DNA of 64,000 nt from Pseudobacillus lumedeiriae (GTDB lineage: Bacteria > Bacillota > Bacilli > Bacillales > Domibacillaceae): the NCBI RefSeq assembly GCF_044891285.1, contig NZ_JAUIYO010000002.1, positions 62,001 to 126,000 on the forward strand. The letters are read 5' to 3'. Position 1 is the stretch's first letter. Every line of letters starts with the position of its first letter. Below, piece after piece: positions 57,970-64,000 of this stretch. A model generated the notes under the pieces. That model was not told the origin of the DNA and did no database searches. It worked only from the letters and a program-made list of their open reading frames with translations. The position numbers and the translations under genes were made by a program.

Positions 57970-58434
57970 TTGGCTAATAGAGTGGAAACGTATTTGGTAC
58001 CTGCCTTATTTGACGCTTTACAGGAAGACCGCCTGGTTACGATTGCTACGATTGATAAGGAATCTGGGGGACCCGCTATTCATGCTATTTCCTGGATTCG
58101 TGCATTTGATGAAAAAACGTTACGCATCGCTGTAGACGGCCGTTCACGTATGGTGAATAATCTTAAGCACAATCCTGCTGCCGCCATTCATTTATTAGCG
58201 AATGAATCTGCTTATGCCATATCAGGAACAGGGACAATTCTTACAGAAAAAGCGGCTGGTGTGCCTGTTCAAACGGCTATTATAGAAATTCATGTGTCGG
58301 AAATTCGAGATGTCATGTTTTACGGATCGAAAATCATTATTGAACCGAAACATGAAAAAACGTACGATGAACAAGCCGCAAAAAAATTAGATGATCAAGT
58401 ACTGGAAGCGTTAAAAAGAGGAGCTGATTCATAA
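57970..58434 (+). CDS. ylaL: Pyridoxamine 5'-phosphate oxidase-like protein YlaL
   Basis: A 154-residue split-barrel flavin-type protein of the PNPOx-like superfamily (VTIATIDKESGGPAIHAISWIRAFDEKTLRIAVDGRSRMVNNLKHNPAAAIHLL). Such proteins bind FMN or F420; the substrate is unknown and it is not the canonical PdxH. TTG at 57970 lies 6 bases after GGGAGGAG; an ATG at 57964 abuts that site. A GGAGCTG/CAGCTCC hairpin ends it. Here ylaL lies before ylaJ-ylaK, while in B. subtilis it follows them. Confidence 0.87.
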   Translation: MANRVETYLVPALFDALQEDRLVTIATIDKESGGPAIHAISWIRAFDEKTLRIAVDGRSRMVNNLKHNPAAAIHLLANESAYAISGTGTILTEKAAGVPVQTAIIEIHVSEIRDVMFYGSKIIIEPKHEKTYDEQAAKKLDDQVLEALKRGADS

Positions 58435-58450
58435 TATCCAGCTCCTTTTG
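58420..58450 (+). terminator. Short terminator of ylaL
   Basis: GGAGCTG (58420-58426) pairs with CAGCTCC (58439-58445), then TTTTG. The stem begins inside the coding end. Confidence 0.65.
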
Positions 58451-58508
58451 TTGAAGGATCTTCAATGAGAATGACCATCCACAATTCTTGATCTCTGTGT
58501 GTACCTGC

Positions 58509-59111
58509 CTATTTTTGATGATTTGATTGTTCTTCTTGTTGTTGTTCTAAATTTTGCTGTTCAGCCGGAGATAGCTTTTCTTTTGGCTTCTCTGTAGGCC
58601 TTTTTGTCTCAGGCTCGATTAAATCACCAGGCACCTCAGGCATGGCGCGGCCGGCAATATCGGCCAGTTCATTGGCCAAGCCTTGCAGCGGCCGGCCATT
58701 TTCAATATCCTGTCCAATTTCTTTGACGCGCGCATATAAGTCAGGATCAGCGACGACTACCGCATTAGCACCATAAGGCTGATGTTTCAGCCCTTCAGCG
58801 ACTGTGTATTTGATTGAGCCGACTTCTGAACGATCCAAGTCAGCATCGACATCGATCCCAACAATGGCATATCGTCCCCAAGAAACCGCAGCAGCATCAT
58901 TCACTCCCGGCATTTGCTGGGCGGTGTCTGCCAGACGGCGGCTAGCTTCACGCATAGAAATTCTCTGCTTATTTTCTGGATCGCTGTTATCCACTCGTAC
59001 TTTATAAAGTGCCTGGTCCGTTTTGTTCGCTTCTGTGTTAAACCCCATTTGTTCTTTTTGAGCGCATCCGAAAAGAAGAGCGATCATGAGAATGGGGAGA
59101 ATACGTTTCAT
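58509..59111 (-). CDS. ylaJ: YhcN/YlaJ-family spore lipoprotein
   Basis: A 200-residue lipoprotein. The start is ATG at 59111 (MKRILPILMIALLFGC), after GAAGAGGTGAC. The lipobox is LLFGC with Cys16. The YhcN/YlaJ domain (about 45-140) carries VRVDNSDPENKQRISMREASRRLADTAQQMPGVNDAAAVSWGRYAIVGIDV. The C-terminus is Glu/Gln/Pro-rich and disordered. YhcN and YlaJ are spore-membrane lipoproteins that influence germination or outgrowth. Monocistronic, divergent from ylaK. Confidence 0.92.
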   Translation of the reverse strand: MKRILPILMIALLFGCAQKEQMGFNTEANKTDQALYKVRVDNSDPENKQRISMREASRRLADTAQQMPGVNDAAAVSWGRYAIVGIDVDADLDRSEVGSIKYTVAEGLKHQPYGANAVVVADPDLYARVKEIGQDIENGRPLQGLANELADIAGRAMPEVPGDLIEPETKRPTEKPKEKLSPAEQQNLEQQQEEQSNHQK

Positions 59112-59286
59112 GTTTGTCACCTCTTCGGTTGATAAATAAAATCCCTGCAACTATTTATATTTTGTGATTTTCTTCTATTCTTATTCATGCACACATATAT
59201 TTTTATCAGCCTTTGCCTTACCGTTGAACGCAGCATCGCTCTTTTTCATATAATAAAAAAAGATGAACGAAGCAGGAGGCGTGTCG

Positions 59287-60615
59287 TTGAGTAAAATTTA
59301 TGTGCTAGATACTAATGTTCTGTTGCAAGATCCATATGCCATGTATTCTTTTGAAGATAATGAAATCGTAATACCGGCAGTTGTACTTGAAGAATTGGAT
59401 TCAAAGAAGCGTTATATGGATGAAATTGGAAGGAACGCTAGGCTTGTATCGAAATTAATTGATAAAATGCGTGAAAAGGGCAAGCTGCACGAAAGCATCA
59501 AATTAGAGAACGGCGGAAGTCTTAGAATTGAACTGAATCACCGGTCTTTTCAAAAGTTTCAGGACGTATTCGTAGAAAAAACAAATGATAACCGAATTTT
59601 AGCAGTAGCAAAGAACTTATCCGTCGAGGAAGAAGCCAAAGAAAACGGGCGGTCAGTTATTTTGGTTAGTAAAGATACGCTCGTTCGGGTAAAAGCAGAT
59701 GCGATCGGCTTGCAGGCCGAAGACTTTTTAAGTGACCGTGTCATAGAAATGAGCGATATCTATAGAGGTTTTTTAGAAATATACGTATCGAAAGAAGTGC
59801 TGGATTTATTTTATCAAAAAGGGGAATTGCCGCTTTCTGAAATCGCTCACCATCCATTTTACCCGAATCAATTCCTCATAATGAAAGACGCTCTGGGCGG
59901 TTCTTCCTCGGCTGTCGGCATGGTGGATGCCAGCGCAAAAACGCTCAGAAAACTGCGGCACGATGAAGATATCGTGTGGGGAATTAAACCGCGAAACGTT
60001 CAGCAAATGATGGCGATTGAATTATTAATGAGACCTGACATTCCACTTGTTACTATGGCGGGAAAAGCAGGAACCGGAAAAACACTCGTTGCTCTTGCTG
60101 CCGGACTTTTACAGACAGAAGATTTAAAGCTGTTTAAGAAGCTTCTGGTGGCACGTCCCATTATTCCTGTCGGAAAAGACATCGGTTATTTACCAGGTGA
60201 AAAGCAAGAAAAGTTACGGCCATGGATTCAGCCTATTTATGATAACCTTGAATATTTATTTAATACGAAAAAACCAGGGGAAATTGATCATATTCTGGCG
60301 GGACTGAATTCGGTCGAAGTAGAAGCACTCACTTATATACGGGGCAGAAGCATCCCGGAACAATACATTATTATTGATGAAGCACAAAATTTAACGAAAC
60401 ATGAAGTGAAAACCATTTTGACGCGGGTGGGAGAGGAAAGTAAAATTGTATTAATGGGAGATACAGCTCAGATTGATCATCCGTATTTAGATGAATATAA
60501 TAACGGATTGACCTATGCTATTGAAAAGTTTAAAGATCAAGCTGTTTCAGGTCACATTAAATTAATGAAAGGGGAGCGTTCGGGGCTCGCCCAGTTAGCT
60601 GCAGACATTTTATAA
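59287..60615 (+). CDS. ylaK: PIN-PhoH fusion ATPase YlaK
   Basis: A 442-residue protein, the length of B. subtilis YlaK. TTG at 59287 (LSKIYVLDTNVLLQDP) is 7 bases after AGGAGG. The PIN nuclease domain (about 1-135) shows acidic residues in LDTNVLL and EELDSKK. The PhoH ATPase (about 220-440) has Walker A GKAGTGKTL, Walker B YIIIDEAQN and arginine-containing motifs. Related PhoH2 proteins are RNA helicase-RNases. Its own gene unit, ending at an elaborate terminator. Confidence 0.93.
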   Translation: MSKIYVLDTNVLLQDPYAMYSFEDNEIVIPAVVLEELDSKKRYMDEIGRNARLVSKLIDKMREKGKLHESIKLENGGSLRIELNHRSFQKFQDVFVEKTNDNRILAVAKNLSVEEEAKENGRSVILVSKDTLVRVKADAIGLQAEDFLSDRVIEMSDIYRGFLEIYVSKEVLDLFYQKGELPLSEIAHHPFYPNQFLIMKDALGGSSSAVGMVDASAKTLRKLRHDEDIVWGIKPRNVQQMMAIELLMRPDIPLVTMAGKAGTGKTLVALAAGLLQTEDLKLFKKLLVARPIIPVGKDIGYLPGEKQEKLRPWIQPIYDNLEYLFNTKKPGEIDHILAGLNSVEVEALTYIRGRSIPEQYIIIDEAQNLTKHEVKTILTRVGEESKIVLMGDTAQIDHPYLDEYNNGLTYAIEKFKDQAVSGHIKLMKGERSGLAQLAADIL

Positions 60616-60620
60616 GTACT

Positions 60621-60715
60621 GAAAAGAGGTCGATTCAAAAGAGGATGTCCCGGCCGACAACATACGGTATATTGTCGGCGGGGGACGGCGTTTTTGTTTG
60701 GGTTAACCTCTTTTC
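60621..60715 (+). terminator. Nested terminator of ylaK
   Basis: The inner stem GTCCC/GGGAC with GCCGACAA/TTGTCGGC (60647-60686) is followed by GTTTTTG. The outer arms GAAAAGAGGT (60621-60630) and ACCTCTTTTC (60706-60715) can close around it. Confidence 0.85.
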
Positions 60716-60730
60716 CATACTATACCCATT

Positions 60731-61231
60731 TTATTCAATACGGAAAGCTTTCACCCGCACAATAGGATTATTCCGATTGGAACCATCTTTCCAAAGAACG
60801 TGTACTGGCCCATCTTCTCGAAGCGGCTTTCCCTCTTTGGAAAAAGCAAGAATCATTTCATCTGCCTGCTCGATAGGCCATAACACTTCCCCGTGGGCTG
60901 TTTCGATTATAATGTCTTGAGCAGCCGGATCTGGCTCAGCATTCTTTAAGAATGGATCAAAGGGAATACCGAATGTACCAGTAAGTATCTTTTCCTTTTC
61001 GTATTTTTTTTCAGATTGAATCGTTGGTGGAAACACTGCACCTTCCTGGATTTCTTTATCCCAGAATTTAGAGATGCTTTTTGTATACTCCTCGTCTGTG
61101 GACAAGCCGCCGCTCCTCTCCGTGTCAAAATATGTATTTAAGTCTATACGTCGGTCATCAAAAATCCATACTCCTGGATCTAAAGTCAGCGGAAATGTGA
61201 CTTTCCCCTTAATTGGTATAATTGTATTCAT
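60731..61231 (-). CDS. Conserved hypothetical protein, 166 residues
   Basis: A soluble protein with no signal peptide or helix-rich segment. Notable stretches are KGKVTFPLTLDPGVWIFDDRRIDL, a polar middle and EDGPVHVLWKDGSNRNNPIVRVKAF at the end. I recall similar Bacillus proteins labelled peptidyl-prolyl isomerase, but no such motif is visible here and I do not adopt that name. It is transcribed alone, convergent with ylaK. In B. subtilis this position (ylaM) holds a glutaminase, which is absent. Confidence 0.75.
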   Translation of the reverse strand: MNTIIPIKGKVTFPLTLDPGVWIFDDRRIDLNTYFDTERSGGLSTDEEYTKSISKFWDKEIQEGAVFPPTIQSEKKYEKEKILTGTFGIPFDPFLKNAEPDPAAQDIIIETAHGEVLWPIEQADEMILAFSKEGKPLREDGPVHVLWKDGSNRNNPIVRVKAFRIE

Positions 61232-61392
61232 CGGGTTCGCTCCCTTGTCTAAATTGACGTTACATATAAATTATAGCGCTACAATCTTTTCTTGTCAGGA
61301 GATAAATTCGAAATTCCTTGCAAATTAGTTACATTAACGATAAAATTTTATAAGATACATTCAATTTATTGTGCTGAACAGGGGGGTTAGAT

Positions 61393-61674
61393 ATGACATC
61401 TGAATTAACAGTGACTCACAGGGAAAAAGCCTACTCTCTATTAGAAACAGATGCAGAGAAAATCTTGCGTCTTATAAAGGTTCAAATGGACAACTTGACG
61501 ATGCCCCAGTGCCCTCTTTATGAAGAAGTGCTGGATACTCAGATGTTTGGCTTATCCCGTGAAATAGATTTTGCGATTCGTTTAGGTCTAGTGGATGAGA
61601 AAGATGGAAAGGAACTGATTGATTCACTTGAACGGGAACTGTCAGCTCTCCATGAAGCATCCACTCGAGAATAA
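61393..61674 (+). CDS. ylaN: YlaN, Fur-interacting iron-homeostasis protein (UPF0358)
   Basis: A 93-residue helical protein of the UPF0358 family (AYSLLETDAEKILRLIKVQMDNLTMPQCPLYEEVLDTQMFGLSREIDFAIRLG). YlaN is needed under iron limitation in B. subtilis and Staphylococcus and antagonises Fur repression in both. GGGGGGTTAG precedes the ATG. Its own strong terminator separates it from ftsW. Confidence 0.95.
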   Translation: MTSELTVTHREKAYSLLETDAEKILRLIKVQMDNLTMPQCPLYEEVLDTQMFGLSREIDFAIRLGLVDEKDGKELIDSLERELSALHEASTRE

Positions 61675-61680
61675 ACGATC

Positions 61681-61720
61681 AAAAAACTCAAACAATTCAT
61701 ATGGATGTTTGAGTTTTTTT
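61681..61720 (+). terminator. Terminator of ylaN
   Basis: AAAAAACTCAAACA (61681-61694) pairs perfectly with TGTTTGAGTTTTTT (61706-61719). Confidence 0.93.
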
Positions 61721-61743
61721 ACATAAAGGCCGTGTTAAACGAT

Positions 61744-61911
61744 GCTATGGATCAAACAAGTTTCTACTCACTTCGTCTGAAACGGAAGTTCCACATGTCT
61801 GTTCATGAAGCCGAAAGAGCCGGGATGCGTCAAAACTCAATAGCCTTCTATAACGCACCTTACACAAAAGGATGCAATCTGAATATGGACACGCCGTGCT
61901 GTAAGATGTAA
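61744..61911 (+). CDS. Doubtful small open frame upstream of ftsW
   Basis: From ATG at 61744 it would encode 55 residues with two C-terminal cysteines (DTPCCKM) and a basic start. A longer version begins inside the ylaN terminator. There is no ribosome site, and I do not recognise the product. It may simply be the ftsW leader. Listed because it fills the gap between terminator and ftsW. Confidence 0.2.
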   Translation, partial: AMDQTSFYSLRLKRKFHMSVHEAERAGMRQNSIAFYNAPYTKGCNLNMDTPCCKM

Positions 61912-61928
61912 AAGATAGGAAGATTAAT

Positions 61929-63080
61929 ATGTGGAAAAAAATAATTAAATCATACGATTATTCACTCATAGCAGCCTTTATTCTGCTTTGTTTATTCGGA
62001 TTGATGATGGTGTACAGTGCTAGCTCTGTGACAGCTGTGCAGCGCTATGAAGTGGCAAGTGATTACTTCTACAATAAACAAAAGATTCATATAATGATTG
62101 CCTCATTTTTCTTTTTCATAGCTGCTGCGTTTCCGTACAAAGCCTATAAAAACAGTAAATTTCTATTTATTATGATAGCAGGCATTGTTGGATTGCTTTG
62201 TATCCTTGCGTTTTTTGGAACGATCTCAAATAATGCTAGAAGCTGGATACGTCTTGGAGGCTTTAATTTGCAGCCTTCAGAATTTGCTAAGCTGGTCATT
62301 ATTATTTATATGTCGGCGATTTATGCTAAAAAGCAAAATTATATTAATTCGTTCAATAAAGGGGTTATTCCGCCGATTATTTTATTAGTTTTCTTATGTA
62401 TGTTAATTGCTGCTGAACCGGATTTTGGTACAGCCTTTATTATCTTTGTCATAGGATGTACGATTATTATTTCTTCCGGTATGAAGTTTAAAAGTATGTG
62501 GAAGCTTGTCCTGCTTGGCATGATGGCTGCTTTGATCCTTTCACCGCTTATTCTTTTAAAAAAAGATCAGATTTTCACAGAAGAAAAAATGAGCCGGATT
62601 ACCGGTTATCTGGAACCTTTTGAATATCAAGAAGGAGATGGGTATCATCTTGTCAATTCGTATCTTGCCATTGGTTCAGGCGGAGTCATAGGAAGAGGTC
62701 TTGGTCAAGGTATTCAAAAGCTCGGCTATTTACCTGAGCCTCATACAGATTTCATCATGGCTGTTATTGCGGAAGAGCTGGGAGTATTAGGTGTTCTCAT
62801 CGTTATTGGGGGCTTGAGCTTCATTGTGTTGAAAGGGATTTATACGTCGATCAAATGCAGCGACCCATTCGGATCAATGATGGCAGTCGGTATTTCCAGC
62901 ATGATTGCTATTCAATCACTGATTAATTTAGGCGGAGTGACAGGTTTGATCCCGATTACGGGTGTTACATTGCCATTCATCAGCTATGGAGGATCTTCTC
63001 TTATTTTGTTGTCTGTTTCTCTAGGGGTCCTCGTTAACATTTCGATGTTTGTTAAATATGAAAACCTTTATAAAAAATAG
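61929..63080 (+). CDS. ftsW: Cell-division SEDS peptidoglycan polymerase FtsW
   Basis: A 383-residue SEDS glycosyltransferase with ten predicted helices. Motifs include GLMMVYSASSVTA, NARSWIRLGGFNLQPSEFAKL, AAEPDFGTAFI, HTDFIMAVIAEELG and LPFISYGGSSL, all conserved in FtsW/RodA/SpoVE. FtsW polymerises septal glycan with a partner class B PBP, whose gene is not nearby. AGGAAG precedes the ATG. The place between ylaN and pycA marks it as FtsW rather than SpoVE. Confidence 0.96.
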   Translation: MWKKIIKSYDYSLIAAFILLCLFGLMMVYSASSVTAVQRYEVASDYFYNKQKIHIMIASFFFFIAAAFPYKAYKNSKFLFIMIAGIVGLLCILAFFGTISNNARSWIRLGGFNLQPSEFAKLVIIIYMSAIYAKKQNYINSFNKGVIPPIILLVFLCMLIAAEPDFGTAFIIFVIGCTIIISSGMKFKSMWKLVLLGMMAALILSPLILLKKDQIFTEEKMSRITGYLEPFEYQEGDGYHLVNSYLAIGSGGVIGRGLGQGIQKLGYLPEPHTDFIMAVIAEELGVLGVLIVIGGLSFIVLKGIYTSIKCSDPFGSMMAVGISSMIAIQSLINLGGVTGLIPITGVTLPFISYGGSSLILLSVSLGVLVNISMFVKYENLYKK

Positions 63081-63101
63081 CAGCTGTTTTTTCTAGTAAG
63101 T

Positions 63102-63153
63102 AAAAAGCTGTCCCAAAGTAAATGGCTATATGCTTATGGGACAACTTTTTTTT
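63102..63153 (+). terminator. Terminator of ftsW
   Basis: AAAAAGCTGTCCCA (63102-63115) pairs, with one mismatch, with TGGGACAACTTTTT (63137-63150), then more T. The right arm is shared with the terminators at 24013 and 8236. Confidence 0.85.
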
Positions 63154-63187
63154 ATATATTTACTCATATGATAGGGGAGAGATGAAC

Positions 63188-64000
63188 ATGAGAAAAATTA
63201 GTAAAGTGCTAGTGGCAAACAGGGGGGAAATTGCTATTCGGGTGTTTCGTGCTTGTACAGAACTAAATATCCGCACAGTAGCTATTTATTCTAAAGAAGA
63301 TTCAGGGTCTTACCATCGTTATAAAGCGGACGAGGCTTACCTAGTTGGTAAAGGGAAAAAGCCAATCGATGCTTATCTTGATATTGAAAATATTATTAAA
63401 GTTGCTAAGCAGGCAGAAGTAGATGCTATCCATCCAGGGTATGGTTTTTTGTCAGAAAATCTCGAATTTTCAAAACGATGTGAAGAAGAAGGGATTATTT
63501 TCATTGGTCCCAAGTCTAAGCATCTAGATATGTTTGGCGACAAAGTAAAAGCGAGAATCCAAGCGCAAAATGCAAATATCCCTGTCATCCCAGGCACAGA
63601 TGGGCCGGTAGCTGACTTAGAGGAAGTTATTTCATTTGGAAGAGAGCATGGTTTTCCTCTCATGATCAAAGCTGCACTAGGCGGCGGCGGCCGCGGTATG
63701 CGGATTGTGAATAGTGTTGAAGATGTAAGGGAAGCTTATGAGCGCGCAAAGTCAGAAGCAAAAGCCGCTTTTGGCAATAGCGAAGTATACGTAGAAAAGT
63801 TTGTTCAAAATCCAAAACATATTGAGGTACAAATTCTTGGAGACCATGAAGGCAATATTGTCCACTTATTTGAAAGAGACTGCTCTGTACAGAGACGTCA
63901 TCAGAAAGTTGTAGAGGTAGCTCCATGCGTTTCTTTATCTGAAAATTTGCGCAATTCTATTTGTGAAGCAGCTGTAGAACTAATGAAGAATGTCGATTAT
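63188..64000 (+). CDS. pycA: Pyruvate carboxylase, N-terminal part (3' cut by window edge)
   Basis: The first 271 residues of PycA. ATG at 63188 lies 6 bases after GGGGAGAG; an in-frame ATG at 63182 abuts it. The biotin-carboxylase entry VLVANRGEIAIRVFRACTELNI, HPGYGFLSENLEF, the ATP-grasp glycine loop KAALGGGGRGMR and EKFVQNPKHIEVQI are all present. PycA carboxylates pyruvate to oxaloacetate with biotin and is activated by acetyl-CoA. In B. subtilis DarB, also encoded in this window, stimulates it. A subunit-A-only form cannot be excluded because the rest is outside. Confidence 0.96.
   Translation, partial: MRKISKVLVANRGEIAIRVFRACTELNIRTVAIYSKEDSGSYHRYKADEAYLVGKGKKPIDAYLDIENIIKVAKQAEVDAIHPGYGFLSENLEFSKRCEEEGIIFIGPKSKHLDMFGDKVKARIQAQNANIPVIPGTDGPVADLEEVISFGREHGFPLMIKAALGGGGRGMRIVNSVEDVREAYERAKSEAKAAFGNSEVYVEKFVQNPKHIEVQILGDHEGNIVHLFERDCSVQRRHQKVVEVAPCVSLSENLRNSICEAAVELMKNVDY

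Overview
The window looks like chromosomal DNA of a low-GC, Gram-positive endospore former of the family Bacillaceae. I cannot name the species. The gene order follows the Bacillus subtilis chromosome from about ykoY/kinE to pycA in condensed form: ykoY, acyltransferase-kinE, clpE-ykvI, ykvS, ptsH, cheV-ykyB-ykuE-ykuJ-darB(ykuL)-ccpC-ykuU-ykuV, ktrC-rnjA-rpoY-ykrA-def-pdhABCD-speA-yktA-yktB-ykzI-yktC, then ylaF-typA-ylaH-ylaI-ylaL-ylaJ-ylaK-ylaN-ftsW-pycA. Sporulation-linked families (KinE-type kinase, YhcN/YlaJ lipoprotein) fit a spore former. I found no rRNA, tRNA, prophage, transposase or CRISPR array.

Layout. 1-9.8 kb is transport and stress: an NhaC antiporter fragment, an RND pump, a TerC-type Mn exporter behind a yybP-ykoY manganese riboswitch, a MarR/MFS pair with a perfect palindromic operator, an AcfC-like binding protein with a repeat lipoprotein, and an ECF sigma/anti-sigma pair. 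9.8-24 kb holds a B12-type radical SAM protein, an acyltransferase, KinE, a nucleotidase, an M3 peptidase, CtsR-controlled clpE, ykvI, a CPBP protease, ykvS and a lone ptsH. 24-35 kb holds an SDR with altered catalytic residues, corA, cheV, the ykyB-ykuE-ykuJ-darB group, a DHA2 exporter, ccpC and two thiol redox proteins. 35-43 kb holds cytochrome bd (cydAB), ktrC, rpoY-rnjA, ykrA and def. 43-48 kb is the pyruvate dehydrogenase operon. 48-50.7 kb is a small accessory insertion with a membrane protein and a secreted RCC1 propeller. 50.8-64 kb is speA to the 5' part of pycA.

Functional links. pdhABCD, pycA, ccpC and cydAB connect pyruvate, the TCA cycle and respiration. DarB, KtrC and PycA are a c-di-AMP receptor, a c-di-AMP-responsive K+ channel subunit and a DarB target in relatives. 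Readable control sites are a Mn riboswitch, CtsR boxes, a MarR-type operator, a near-consensus PerR box and a Rex/Fnr-like box.

Intergenic DNA is the least ordinary part. At least eleven copies of a degenerate MITE-like repeat (outer ends GGCTATGTTAA / TTAACAAAGCC, inner ends TGTTGATT / AATCAACA) sit between genes. A second repeat, seen twice, carries a bidirectional terminator at two convergent junctions. A convincing unlisted 23-codon gene for a strongly cationic peptide lies on the minus strand at 40753-40824. I did not find a clearly new multigene system. The best leads are the repeat family, the small peptide gene, the AcfC-like/lipoprotein operon and the RCC1 protein.
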